From the NCBI GenBank assembly GCA_050084515.1, contig CM114272.1, positions 45,694,001 to 45,758,000 of the forward strand: DNA of 64,000 bases, in the 5' to 3' direction. How positions within the stretch are numbered: the stretch's first letter is position 1; the number at the start of each line of letters is the position of its first letter. The notes below the pieces were generated by a model, which worked only from the letters and a program-made list of their open reading frames with translations, was not told where the DNA came from and did no database searches. Positions 42,650-55,900 of the stretch are shown piece after piece. The DNA is from Blasia pusilla (Eukaryota; Marchantiophyta; Marchantiopsida; Blasiales). The translations under genes were made by a program, and so were the position numbers.

Positions 42650-45600
42650 ATGGAGGGCCATTCATATGCCCTCCAAGGTAGTACAATAGGTGGTAAGGGG
42701 GGAACTCGATCAGACCTTGAGGCTATTCTTGCTTCTGAAGGCCTACGTGATGCAAGTGGGGAACTTCCTGATGGGCTGAATCATCAAGATTGGGCCTTGA
42801 AGTGGAGACGTCACAAGAACAAGAGTGAGATATATGTGTATCGTATCGTGGTGTATGATGATCTTATTGATGAGAGATGGGGGCCCTTGCCGAATGATGT
42901 AGAGAATGTCCCTAGAGAGGATAATATCAAGGATGATGAAAGCATTGTTTCTGATGGTGAATTGAAATGTGCAAATGCACATGAACAAGAGGATAAGATA
43001 GGGCAGACAAGGGAACTTGACCAAGGCCAGGAAAATAATTACAAGATGCAAAATAGGATTTCCACCGCATCTACAGTTAGAGAGAGTAATAATACGTCAA
43101 GTGTGTGTAGACCCGATTCTATAGGGCACCTTTCAGATCTGAGTGCAACCATGGAGAGGGCTGATCTCAGCAAAAATGTGGTGGCTTATGATTTGAGTAC
43201 AGAGGGGCAAGAAACATCTAAGGGTTTTGAAAGAGAGGCAATGACTTATGAGAGAGAAACATCATCTCTGCACATTATAATGGAGCCAAATGGTCAAGGT
43301 AATGAAAACTTTAGACATCCTAATACGCCCACAAACTCTTCAAACTTGGAGAACTCTGATATTGGGGATGGATTTGAGAGTCCACACCTACTGGATAAGG
43401 ACCTTCATGCTCTACTCCTGATTGAACAAGAACGAGCACGGAAGATAAGGGAAAATAAAAGAAGAGCAGCAAAATTTCTCGGTGCTATTCCCTCAGAGTA
43501 AGTAGTTCACTACCTTGCATGAGATGTGAATTGCAATAATATTGCATGGTTTTCCATTCCTTCTTGCATGTAGTTTCCTTATTCGTAGAAAATGAGACTT
43601 GCATGATCTTACATAGATGATTGATGATGAAATCATTGTTGGGAAAGGCTGAGACTAGCAAAGGCATCCAAGAAAGCCTCATGTTGTAGAGCAATAGTGG
43701 TAGAGGTAGTGGAAAAGCGACGAAGTTTGAGATTGACATCAAAGGTCTTAGAGAGCTTACCAGGTCCTTCAATGCTTGAAAGCCTTAAGGATAATAAAAT
43801 GAAAGATTCTAATTATATGCCAACTGAAGATTCAGAATACCAGAATGATGATGAGGAAGATGTACCTGATCCTCCATTCGTGAATAAGGATGTTGGGCCG
43901 ACATTCCATCCGATCCAAGTCAAAAGGGTAACTACAATGATATGTTATATACCATCTTCAATAAGATTTTGTGTGGGATACATAATTCTTCCAATATCTG
44001 TGTTTATTTATTATAGTACACTAACTTTTATTTCTCTTTCATATGCTCAGGGTATTGGAGGGAGAGAATTCCACAAATCTCATGCTAGTTATAAGGCACA
44101 TGATTCAGGCCAAAGTGGGAGATCAGAAATGGGTTGGCAATATCCCCCATGGTTAGAGAGTGGTAGCCAATACTGGGGTGGACCAATGGGTGCAAGGTGG
44201 TACACTCATGAGCGCGAGCCGTCGATGTTGAATCATGGCCCACATGGCTCTTATGGCTTGCCCCTAAACCCTTCCCCCCAACCACAATGGGGTCAACAAA
44301 CTCCTACGGCTGGACACATGACCGCTCAAGGCCAATGGCCTGGAGGCATGTCTTGGTCACAACCTGGAGTTGTAGAACGCCCCTGGGTAGGCAATACCCA
44401 GCCATCTCTACCATCTAGATCTCACGCCGAATGGGGTCCTCATACACAAACTTTTACCCCGATGGGGAGTCAATAGCAATGGGGACCCATTCAACCTGGT
44501 TCTTCAGGCCAACCATGGGCAACGCCAAGTGTAACCTTCTTTCCACATTGTGTATTTATGATCAAATTCTCTATTTTTAAGGAATGATAACTCTTTAACT
44601 CTTGATCTTCTCATGATGACTCGAAAATTGGCCATTATCCTTTCCTGCTTCGGTGTGTTTTTTTGGATTGTGAAGTCCTGATTTCTTGTCTATAGTGTTG
44701 ATGAAGGATGTAAGAGTGTGTGATACCCACAATTTTGTAATCTTGAAGAATATATCTTTTTATTCAACAAAGACTCTTGTATATTATGATTTTGATTATG
44801 ATTATTTATTATAATGAAGAAGAATAAGTGAATCACAAACTCCTGGGACAAGGCAGAGAGATGGAAGATCAAGGATTTGCCTTAGAGGAGAGGAAAACGC
44901 AATAACGAAGTCTCAAGAAGCTTAACAAAGCTTAACGAAGATGTACGAAGCTCTGTCTACAAAATGCTTTGCTACATAACAAAGCATCACGAAGAAAAGA
45001 AGAACGAAGTACTTCGCTCTTTAATGAAGCGTGAAGCACGAAGTACGAAGCACAGGAGATAAGAACGAAGCGTGGAGTACTTCGTCCTCTTGAAGTCCAA
45101 CGAAGCGAAGCTAAGAAGGACTGTGATTTCAAGAGACACATGTTAAAACAGTTAGACTAGGAAAGGGCGCGACCCTTTGTATCAAATTGGTAGTTAGAAC
45201 AATTTTGTACTGCGGATTCACAGGGATCATAGGAAGAGCTAAGAGAACCATAGATCTAGGTAGTTAGAAACAGTGAAGAGACACTAGCTTCATCAAGAAC
45301 GTTTCGAATCTTTGGATCACTTCCACTCCAGCAAATATTTAAGAAGCAAGGCAGAAGCCATAATTCATTCTCTTACGAAGTCCTTATATTGTAGGAATGG
45401 TCCGAGCAAGAGAGTAGTACCCTCTCGAGCTTGTATACACTTTGAAGCTTTCTCGTTCTTGATGGAGTAGTAAAGCAATCATTCATTCATTCTGATGTGC
45501 GATGCTTATGTCTGAGTATTATTTTTGGGTCTGCAGAATGAGGAGTGAATCAGGCGAACCTTTCTCATCAGTGAAATAATCAACATGAGTTGTAGGAAAT

Positions 45601-48600
45601 CTGTTTGACAGAGAGTAACTTGCCGAGACGGATTGAGTTCCGAAAGTAGGAGAAGCCAGCTTTTGTGTTGAGATCTCTGTGAGGTTTCTTGATGTCGAGA
45701 GGAAAATCTACTTGAACATGCTGTCAATTTCACTAGAGAGAATCGAGAAAAGATCTTTTGGTTCTAAGAAAGATCAGAAGATATTGATAAGACATTGAAT
45801 ATAACTCACACACATTTAAATACAACTATTACAACAAAATTGTAATTCCGAACTCTCTTTTCATCAAGCAATGATCCTCTTGGGGATCGAACTTACTAAA
45901 TCGACTATAAACTAAAAACACTTGTACATTACAGAGTGCTATCTCCATCTATGGACAGGATGGAGCACCATGCCCTCTGCCCCCTTATCCAACTGCAGGA
46001 GAAGGTTCTGACTCAACATTTTCTGATAGGCCATCGAGATTTGTTGGGACGAGTGTACATTCGCATCAAAGTGACAGTCAATCTTTCATGGCCCCTAGTC
46101 TCTCCAAACCCATAAATAAAAGTGGGGGTATGTCCACATGTAGTTGCTTTTGAGGCATGGTCTAAATGTCAACCAAGAATGTTGGGTACAAATGGTTAAT
46201 GATCTGGTCTTTTATTCCCTACATTTTGTAACATGTGCATGTCTAAATTGATTTTCTTGCACCTTTCATTTCTTCAGGTGATAGGACAAGTGTGAGGAGA
46301 AGTAGGACCAAGAGAGATTTTTGGAACCGTGATGTGGCTCAACGCAAGGACCAAAACCTACTACCTAGATGTGAATTGTTTCCTACTGGGGTTCCAAAGA
46401 CGAAGGAGCCCGGTTATGAGCCATGGTTGAATGACCTAAAGGTATGGACCCTACGTTATCTCGACTTATCATGTGTCGAGATGAGTAGGCAAGAGGCTAT
46501 TAATGTGGCAACAATTTGCAAGCACATTGAGAGTGCGTACACATATGTTGGGGCACCATCTTTATGTTTGGACTTTTTGAAGAAGAAATATGCACAATTA
46601 TTAAAAACAGAACGGTCCACGATGAAAGCATATTGGGTGGCCAATGGGGCTCATGTTGATGTCCCTTGCCACCCTGATGCTAAGGAAGATGCATGGGGCC
46701 GTTTGGTAGATTATTGGCTTTCTGAAGAGGGTATGTTGAAGGCCCAAAAGATGGTGAACGCAAGATCAAAGGTTATGACTTTAAATCACAGCGGACGGGG
46801 AGGTTTAGAGGGGTTTTCTGTAAGTTATCCTTAGCTTTCATTTCTTTTATATTTATGATTTCTGCACTTTGGTGTTCAGATTGTCAATGTTTGTCAATGT
46901 TAGTGATTCTAATTGTATTGTTGGGTTTCTCCATGTATAGGGCAGAGGTGGATCAACCACACAAAGCAATGTAGGTGTTATTGAAAATAGACCAATTCCA
47001 CAACAAGAGAGTCTTGTAAGTTAGCTATAATTATATGTGAATTATTTCCCGTGTATTGTGAGGTTTGTAAATACATTGTAGATTTTTTCACCACTTGATA
47101 TATTCACTTTCATTGGTTTCTATGTAATCTTACCAATAGGAAGGAGGTGCGACAGTACCCTTGACCACGAAAGAACGTGAAGAGCAAACACCAGCAGCGA
47201 GTGATAGCCTTTACACTGGAGGTTCCCGAGTGAGTATAATGCTACCGAGTTAAATATGACTTATGATAGTGTTTGATTTATCTTCATACAAAGACTGATA
47301 TAGCCTAGAGTTGGAGCTATATATTTGCAGGGAACATACTAACTATATGGATATCATTTTATTTTTCAAATGAGTGCAGAGTCAAGCATAACCACTCAAC
47401 TTCTGAAGGTAGAGAAGAAATGGAATGCAGATATGGGTGTCATCAAGGGTGATCTTGAGCAGAAATTGGAGAGGAACCAACTCCTCTTGGAAAATAAGAT
47501 GTCAATCAACCAATCCCTGATTGAGGAGAAGTTGGAAAAAACCAGAAAGAACAAAAAGAGGCCTTTTCCATGCTTGTTGATATGATCAACAAGCTTTCAG
47601 AGAAGAAGAGACCTAAAGTGCATACATGTGGTCCTTCTAAGACTCATATTATGAGTCAGCAAGAAGGTAAGAGTCCTCTCTCAAGTTCATTTCTTTTCAA
47701 GCATTGGTGCAGTTATTAGAAATTGATAATTTTTCCTCTGAAATTACATGGCAGATCTTGCTCGTGTCAAGGATGGCCCTTCAAAGATTGGAGTAGATGT
47801 TTTGGGTGCTCATAAGGAGATATCAAGGGACTTGGATGGCCAAACTGAAGGGATTCGAGCTCGTAAGTATTGAGTTTAGAAAATCCTGATTTGGTTTATA
47901 AAAATTATATCCTTTGTAAGTGCAGATTCTTTTAGTTTCTTATAAATATTTTTGTTGTGTGATAGTCAAGAAGGCAAACGAATCAAAACCCTGCTCGCCT
48001 TCTGAAAACCCTAAAGCAACAACTCTCTCATGTTTGGTTTTCTTCCCCTCCGTTACTTTGTTATCCCTACCCTTTCTATAGTTTCAAAGAGATTTTCAAT
48101 GCATTATGGTTTAAGATTATGTACAACAATTAAATATGAAGTTCTAGTTTTGTGTATCGTTGTTTGCTTTGACAACATACCTAAAACAACAACCCTCTCA
48201 GATTTCCTTTTCTTCCCCTCTCTACTTTTGTTATCCTTACACTTACTATAGTTTCAAAGAGATCTTCGTTTTTTTCCAGCAAGAGAATATGTACAGTAAG
48301 TAAATGTCAATTTCCAGCTTGGTATATCCTTTTACTTACTATAGATTCAAAGAGATCTTCAATTTTTTTACAGCAGGAGATTATGTACAACAAGTAAGTA
48401 TGTACAACAAGTAAATGTCAAGCTCCAGCTTGGTATATTTCCCTCTCTGATATTATAGCTATATATCAGTAGCCTTCTTTGGATGTACATTCAACATAAC
48501 AAAATTACTTTTCCTTTATTTTACTATCCTTTTGTACTATGCAGGTTTCATTGCTGGGGAGAAAGAGTCTTCTCCAAACAAAAAGAGACGTGTTACAAGA

Positions 48601-49138
48601 GTGCATTCTGACGCCATTCAAGCTGCAAGTAGTGAACATGACAGCGATGTAAAGTCAGGAAGCAACAAAAAATACACTGGGAAGGTATGCACGTGGACTT
48701 GGAAGAAAAACTTTCTTGCTTGGCATGATAATCAGAACTTTATTCAAGTGCTACAATATTTCAATTGAAAGAATTGTAACTAAGAATGTGTTGTGTTATA
48801 TGTCCAACACCAACTTTATGCATTTGTTTCCTCCAAAGACTCATTCGGGGATCTTGGGTTTGCAAATTCGTGTGGGCGATGAGGTTCAACTCTTAAAGCC
48901 CAAGCTCAGCAGGACAATTTTGGGCACTGGTGTTGTAACTCGCTTGAGTGAACAACAAAAATTTCATGGGAGTGATATCCCATCGGGGGTGGTACGGGTG
49001 GATCTGAAGATTGTCCATCTTGCATTCTTGGATCATAAGTTATGGCAGCCAAATAAGGCTGATATGCCACCCTAATACACTCTGGGTGATGCTCTTGGAG
49101 GTTCAGTACTTTGGCCTGAAGTAAATTTGAAGAAATCA
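42650..49138 (+). pseudogene. TNPA-like CACTA protein gene, multi-exon (Transposase_24 and TNP1-type end)
   Basis: Predicted exons with consensus splice sites and matching phases: 42,650-43,497, 43,690-43,927, 44,051 to about 44,530, about 45,946-46,127, 46,278-46,819, 46,941-47,015, 47,140-47,229, 47,380-47,666, 47,755-47,862, 48,545-48,684 and about 48,839-49,138. Exon 46,278 encodes the Transposase_24 domain (LPRCELFPTG, RSTMKAYWVANG, AKEDAWGRLVDYWLSEEG). The 47,380 exon is a coiled coil broken by one extra A near 47,536. The last exon (VQLLKPKLSRTILGTGVV, then LGDALGGSVLWPE) resembles the TNP1/En-Spm C-terminus, with a TAA between the two parts. TNPA binds subterminal repeats. Confidence 0.75.
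44690..45935. repeat. Insertion or long intron in the TNPA-like gene with ACGAAG repeats
   Basis: A 1.2-kb segment separates exon-like sequence ending near 44,530 from that resuming near 45,946. Between 44,905 and 45,120 the word CGAAG occurs more than a dozen times, with CGAAGTACTTCG palindromes. The flanks are AT-rich, and ACCCACAATTTTGTAAT near 44,730 is roughly inverted relative to ATTACAACAAAATTGTAAT near 45,827. Possibly a non-autonomous insertion. Confidence 0.5.
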
Positions 49139-49559
49139 TAGGCTAATATTAGACGTTCATGCCTACATGTAGACAATACTTGCTTATAGTAGTGCATGTT
49201 TTGTTGACTCATTCTCTATGAAATCTCAAACTATCCACATAAATCACTGTTGATTACTTGTAGTAATCTTTATGACCACTTTCTTTGTTGATGAATTTAC
49301 TTTTCTTCAATATGAGAGTACATAATTTTATTCTAGTTCCTGCATTGGACAGTTAGTAGTTTCCAATCAGATATTTATTTTTACACTGCATTCTCACTTG
49401 ATGAATGGAGTGTCTGAACTAAAATCTCCATCTTTCCCTTGATTTGGTTATTTTATCGATGCCTTGTGAGAATCAATGCATGAATGGATAGGCTACATTC
49501 TGCAAAGAGAACCTTAGCCTTCTATCATGAGACCTACTTCTGATTCCCATATCTTGAAG

Positions 49560-50435
49560 TCATTTAAATATCATATGAATCATATTAGTCATAAATCATT
49601 CAGTCATATAATGTAGCCAAACTCTAGTCATATCACACCATATGTAGTCATTTAAACTACTGATGTCAAACATGTACCAAGTCATACTAAAACAATATGC
49701 AATAATTTAAACTACTGATCCAAACATGTACCAAATCATACTAAAACCATTTACAGTCATTTAAAAGTCAAATATGTAGGTACCTAGTCATATTCATCTA
49801 TCATGCACTCATATTAATGAATCGTGGAGTCATTCAGACCTGTCATGCAAAATATCAATCATATAGAAGTTAGATTCTAGTCATAGGGAAAAATGTATTA
49901 AAAAAACATGGAGTCATTTAAAACAATCACATATTTAAGTTCCTAGTCATATTCACAAAGCATGGAGTCATACAAAGTAGTCAGACTTGAGTCATACACA
50001 AAGACCGTGTCATTTATTAAGTCGTATATAACCATTTAAATTTATTTAGACAAAACAAAATGATCACTACGACTTAGTCATATTTGAAAGCTTAGCCATA
50101 GAATTGAATGTGAAGTCAATTTTATGAAATTCTCCGAACAATATGACTACAGTTAACTCATACAATATGACATGTGTCATGATTTAAGTAGTTGTACTTG
50201 ACGACTTGCCATGTTATATGCTGATATGGTCGTCATATTATATGACTTTAGTGACGTGTCAGTCATTTAAATGAATGACTAGGTCTCTCATCCTAAAATG
50301 ACTCGAGTCATGGTATGGTAGATGACTAGGCTTTTATGACTCCATGAGTCATCAGTCATTTCCAGTCATTTTAAGGCATATATGACTTGAGGGAGTCATA
50401 TGAGTGAGTCATAAAACTATGGAATTGTTCTAGTG
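49560..50435. repeat. CACTA right subterminal and terminal repeat region
   Basis: Dense in AGTCATA/TATGACT words in both orientations. A 45-bp segment with AAACTACTGAT and CATGTACCAA is duplicated at about 49,650 and 49,707. Ends TTCTAGTG at 50,435. Confidence 0.85.
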
Positions 50436-51190
50436 AGCGGGCATGGAGGCCAGCAATTTCATTTGGGAACTAAAGTTCCAAAAGATCTCCTTTAGGGAGG
50501 GATTCTTGTCTGTGGAATAGGAACGTGAGTTTCGATTGACCCTCCTTCTCATTTCGAGAACTGGATTTTTAGTTCTAATGGAGAGGAAGCCGTGAAAGAG
50601 GCCTGCGATCCCATTTGGGAACCACAGCTCCGAATGCTTCCGTTCTGGCTCAATTCTTGTCTATGGAATTTGCCCGCGATCTCATTTGGGAACTACCGTT
50701 CCGAATGTCTCCGTTTGGGCTCAGTTCTGGTCTCAAGAGCCGAAACCTGAGTTCAAATTGATCCTCCTTTTCATTTTGAGAATTGGATCCATAGTTCCGA
50801 TGATGAGGTAGCAAGAAAAGAGGGTAGCGATTTGATTTGGGAACTCTTGTTTTGAAAGCGCTTGTTTAGGGATCCGTTCTCGTCTCTGGAACCGGAACTT
50901 GAGTTTTGATTGATACTTCTTCTCATTTCAAGAATTTGATCTATAGTTCCGATGGTGAGGAAGCTAGGAAGGAGGCCTACGATGTCATTTGAGAACTAGA
51001 GCTCCGAATGCCCCCGTTCAGGCTTAGTTGTCTTGTCTGGAACCGGAACCTGAGTTTTGATTCATCCTCCTTCTCATTTTGAAAAATGGATCTATAGTTC
51101 CGATGGTGAGGTAGTAGGCAAAGAGGCTAGTGATTTGGTTTGTGAACTCCAGTTCTGAAAGCCCTAGTTTAGGGATCCGTTCATTTTTGG
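50436..51190. repeat. 150-bp satellite array, right part
   Basis: Continuation of the 33,880-34,858 array: marker GACCCTCCTTCTCATTT at 50,539. Removing the transposon and one AGC restores a spacing of about 154 bp across the junction. Later units near 50,761, 50,914 and 51,062 decay toward 51,190. Confidence 0.9.
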
Positions 51191-52160
51191 ATTTAGGGCT
51201 ATCAAATTGGTCCTAGATCCATACTTCCCATGCAATTGGATGTTTATTTTTTATTGCGAGGCGAGAGATGTCATCAAGAGCTGGATTCTTGAGTGCCCTT
51301 TGTGAAGGTATTTTGGTTGATCTATCATTTCTAGAACTACTTTGCATGTCATAGTTTAGGGTTTAAAGTTTGCAACTAGACTTCTAATTGGCACTCGTTC
51401 TCATTCCTTGTTGGATACAATTCTTATTTCTGGTAGTACATCTATAGTTCCGGTGCAATCGGATGAATATGTTTGAATGGCACGTGGGAGATGCCATTCA
51501 GAGCTTGGAATCCTGAGTTGAATTGCGTTCTCATTTCTTAAACTAGATGTAGAGTTCCAAAAATGGTTTAGGGATACTCCTGACCAAGGCGAGCTTGTTC
51601 TTTTGGAACTAGAGTTCCAAATGTTAATTGGGTTGGAATGAGTTTGCATTTCTGGAATTGGATCTATAGTACTAATTCTTATGTAGTTCCTGTAGAGGCC
51701 AACAATGTCATTGGGAACTACAAAATGTTCAGCTGATTCGAGTGAGGTTATCACACTGAAATTGCGGCGTTGAGCTTGCAACCACCTTAATGAGTTTTAG
51801 TTCTGAATGCGTTTTGCAGCTGGCTAGCTGTGGTTTTTGAGGAGTTAGGTCACTAGTCTATTTATCTACTTTGTGCGTAGTGTAAACCTCTCTCCTTTAG
51901 TCCCGTCTTACTAAAGTAGAGAAATGATGGAGGGACAAGAAGAAGAAGGAACGTCAAAGGCCGCATTACTTGGCCTTTGATGCAGGGATTTATTTCTGAC
52001 ACCGTATTTAATTTCATAAAAGGGATTGGCGTGACATTTGGCTATCAGACATAACGATTAGTATGTTAAGATCTACACTTGGGAACCACACAGATTATGA
52101 CCTGCCATGTTCATTCAAGTATGGATTTGAGATCCTATTGCATGCTGTTAGAAGCCTAAC
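51190..52160. repeat. Degenerate repeat flank of the satellite
   Basis: Contains two related segments (CAATTGGATG..GAGAGATGTCAT..AGAGCTGGA near 51,235 and CAATCGGATG..GAGATGCCAT..AGAGCTTGGA near 51,457) with further GAACTAGAGTTCC words. No gene recognised. Confidence 0.5.
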
Positions 52161-52455
52161 TTGATAACGCTTTGAATATGGTACCCCTTCAAGTGCAGGA
52201 CCGAACCCTTCAGACGTGGTAACGCTTCTGACGTAGTAGCCTTTTGGACTTGGTAATGATCCAGACGTAGTACCCTCTTGGACGTGGTAGCGCTCTAGTC
52301 TTGTAGTCTTCAAACGTGGAAATGCTTCACACATAGTAGCCCTTCAGACTTGGAAACCCTTTAAATGTGGTACCCCCACAGAAGGTATCACCGCTTCTGA
52401 CATTATGGCGATTCAGACGTTGTACCCATTCAGAGTTGTGCTAAGTTGTTTGTAC
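52161..52455. repeat. Minisatellite, 17-18-bp degenerate unit
   Basis: About 15 imperfect units resembling CTTCAGACGTGGTAACGC, such as TCCAGACGTAGTACCCT, CTTGGACGTGGTAGCGCT and TTCAAACGTGGAAATGCT. No open frame is conserved across units. Confidence 0.75.
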
Positions 52456-52939
52456 TACGTACAAAAAGCCAATCATGAGTAATTGCTACCCTTCACTACT
52501 TTGTGTTTTGATTGGTAGAGGTTTGGAGGGTGTCGAGTCATCTTGCAACTACCCTACAATATACTCTATTGTAGCCTCACGAGCCTATATATTTTTGGCG
52601 GGCTAATGTATGCTAGAACTATACCTAATATGGGAATTTTAACTATGGGGATATATTGGAACGTATGTTAGGGTCAGGAATCTTGTAACACAACCACGCT
52701 GTTGTCAATTTTCTCCTCTTTCACATAGTGAGTTTTTTTACCAAGGTAGACGTCATCCTTCTTGGGTTCACTCGAGAGTTGGGATGGTATCGTTGTAAAT
52801 TTAGTATTAATTCCTAGATTCGCGAGAGAAACGGAAGGACGTTCAGTGATACGTTTCTGAATCAGGAGTTCAAATTGAATCAAGTGGTGTTAGTGGACCC
52901 TCGGTGTCAAAATCTTTAGTTCATTGATTCTAGCGTAGA

Positions 52940-55900
52940 CCGTTGGGGAAAGAGACGACAAGTGCTTGTCTGGAAAGGGTTGTAGACTCCGCGTTAGAGA
53001 TTGGGATTGTTGTCATAGTCCAAGAAAATGAAGTCGCCGAGCTTGATGCAAGGGTGACAAAGGAACTCATTGAGTGTGCAAAGCCAACACAAGAGATTGT
53101 GGGAGCAGTTCAAGGATCTTTATATTCCGAACTCTACTTTGAAAATGTTTCACTTAGATGTTAATGATTTCAAACTTGCCCCGCTTGACATCAAAGCGAG
53201 GGAGCTTTATAAGGAGAGAGTGAATGCCCTGATCCATAGTCTCTCGGGGACTAGAAATTTCATAACAAAAAATATAAATACATCTATTGTCGTTCTTTGT
53301 ACATACAATATTGCAAGAGCATCTGATGAATATCGAGGTGACCATTTACTAGTTGCCCCCTTAGAAGAGGAGATAGTCGATGAGTACCTACGTGATGGTA
53401 CAAAAATCTACTGGTGGGCAATTGCTGATCACCAGAGAGCAATTGCATTCTCTAAACTTTATGAGGCTATCGGGGACGATTTTTTCCAAAGTCTCCCGTA
53501 TACAGTAGTTTGCTAGGTAGTTTGGGGGGAAAGATTATCCCGAAATTAGTCTTTAGTATTGCAGTCTCTCCTCACTTCACAATCAAGCGGACGCCTATGC
53601 CAACAAAGTGGAGACTCTAAGAATGCAGATTGCCACTTTTCAGGCCCACATGAGTCACATCGAGTCGACAACAATCAAGAAGACTGGAAAGAGGAAGATT
53701 GGAGAATTGGTGGGTTTCCTTGCATTAAGGATTGCTAAAGCAGTACCATTTGAATCAAAATTTCAATTTCTAATTAGACCTTGAATTCTAATAGAATAGA
53801 TACTACACATAGCATCTATGTCTTTAATCAGTCTGAGGTGTTATCATTGGCATTCTAGCCGAACTGAAGTTCCATGTTTTCTGCAGACCATGACGAAGAG
53901 GCTGAACAGGCATTTTGATTCCAGCCATAAGGAGATAAACACCTTCATCTATAATTGCTCTCTCACCACATGGAATATTTGGCATGCTGTCATGGTTGCC
54001 TATGAGGACGGTAAACTCATTGTACGAGATAGTCTTGTGTACTCCGAGTACAAGCTGAGACATAAAATGAGCGTTGAGAAGAGGAGGCTGAAGAAGACCA
54101 AATTGAGACTGCTCCAAGGGCTTGACGAGGAGAATGTGATGCAAGTTGCAGAAGTACTCATGAAATTGAGGATGCAAATGCGGCCAGCATCTACTGGCAA
54201 AATATGGAATGAAGGATGGACCTAAAATCCTACTGCAATAAATTGAATTACAAACATATGAATGTAGGCACCATCTGTAAGTTCTTTTTCCCGGAGAGGG
54301 AGATCTTTGATGGGAGAAGTTGTCGAGATTGCTATGACAAGCTAATTTTGGATAAAGAGTTCTGCATTGATGATGCCTAGATTCTCCTTGACATTCTACT
54401 TGAGTAGAAGATGTATTTAAAGAAGCATCTCTCCTTTGGCACGCAAGCCAAATTTTGTGTCCCTCTTGATGAATTTTGTAGGACTTTGCGAGATTTAATT
54501 TGATTTCCGAGGGCCAAGCTTCCAACGACTGACTTTCTTGTACTCACCCAGAAGGAAGTCATTGGTAGTTTTGATACAACCTCACCTGGATCTTTCCGTT
54601 CTATTGTAAATTGGGCAGTGGAAGATCATGAGTGGGGTGTAGTTTTTGACATAATATTTTTAAATATGGTTAGCGCATCAAATGATTATTAGCGGCTCAA
54701 TGTAGAAGAATTGAGAGATTTTTTTGTCGAGGGTTCTCGTCTCAACGTAAGCAAAAGATTATCGGTGTTCTTCACTGAAATCAAAATACTCAGAAATCTT
54801 ATAGTTGCTTGCCAAAGAGCCTCCAATCTCTAGTTTAGAGTAATTCCTTGTATAGTGAGATTTCCAATGACCGATCCAAAGAGATAGAAGATTCAGGGTG
54901 GAGGATGTCTCATGGTTGTTATAGCGGTATTTTGCAATGGTTTTGATGATTCCACTCTGGACAAACAACTCGCTGCTGTAAGTAGAGTACTTGGTGGAAA
55001 AGTTCTTCCGCCTTCCTCAGCGACACAAGAGATATCATCAACGAGGAGAATAGATTCCTTCCGACCCTCGGAGAAAACGAGTTTTGAATGGTCGATCACG
55101 TGGAGATTTTCTACGACTTGTCAAAGGTTGGAGCGCGGAAGAATGCCATTGTGGTAAATCTAGGCTGTCATGTACTGGCGTCTCTAGTGGTGAATTTCTC
55201 ATTCGGAACCTAAGTTCTGATCATGATTAGATGCATTCCAATTCTTACTCAAAGATATGTATTAACTCCCGGTCGCTGGTACCTTCACAGGTTTCGGGCA
55301 TCCGTTTCCAAGCATTCTCTCCGCAAGTGGATGAGGCAACATTGTCAGACTTTTGCATGAAATTTGATCAACTCTTCAAGATTGATTCAAACCGTAGTCT
55401 TCTAAGGACTACCCATGCAGTGAAGTCCAAATCTGACTGGAAGATGGAACCTTCCGAAGGCAAAAAATAGGCGGATTCCAAAAATTGCAAAGGAGCAAAG
55501 GAGCCGATATGGAAGAGGAGTAAGATAATGATGAATCAGAAGTAAGCTCCAGGATTTTGTGCGTGGAATAATGCCAAAATTTTGTTTCTTTTCACACAAC
55601 TATTCGGTTCAAGCATTTAGGCCCATTACTGATTTTGGTTGGTTTATGGCTCAGGACGATGGAGACGCGGAGAGGGATACAGGCGATGGATCGGGTCCCC
55701 CAACTTTTGAAAGGGTGACATCGAGCGGTGTGTTGAACCCTCAAATTTTGATAGGGGAGACTACTGCTCTAGCTACTCCACGTTTGGCAAGATATTCCGA
55801 CACAACTACCTCCACACCGTTGGGAGAAAATATCGTAAGTTCAATTTAAGAAGTTCAGAATGAAAAATCTTCATGCTTTTGAATGGGACGATGCCTATTA

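Larger units (their letters stand above)
34859..50435 (+). mobile_element. En/Spm-like CACTA DNA transposon, 15,577 bp, complete ends
   Basis: Begins CACTAGAAGAAAATAG and ends with the inverted match (CACTAGAACAATTCCATAG on the minus strand), then TTTTATGACT on both sides. It is flanked by the 3-bp duplication AGC (34,856-34,858 and 50,436-50,438), as CACTA transposases create. Subterminal regions are dense in TATGAC/GTCATA words. Inside, in order: an accessory reading frame, a TNPD-like transposase with C-terminal domains, and a TNPA-like multi-exon gene. Coding breaks in both genes suggest it is now non-autonomous or recently inactivated. Confidence 0.93.

Noticed and set aside
42743-43051. 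Minus-strand frame opposite the first TNPA-like exon
   Set aside because: It is the shadow of an exon with consensus splice sites and matching phase on the plus strand.
52095-52334. Minus-strand 79-codon frame over the minisatellite
   Set aside because: It follows the 17-18-bp repeat and has no conserved periodic peptide.
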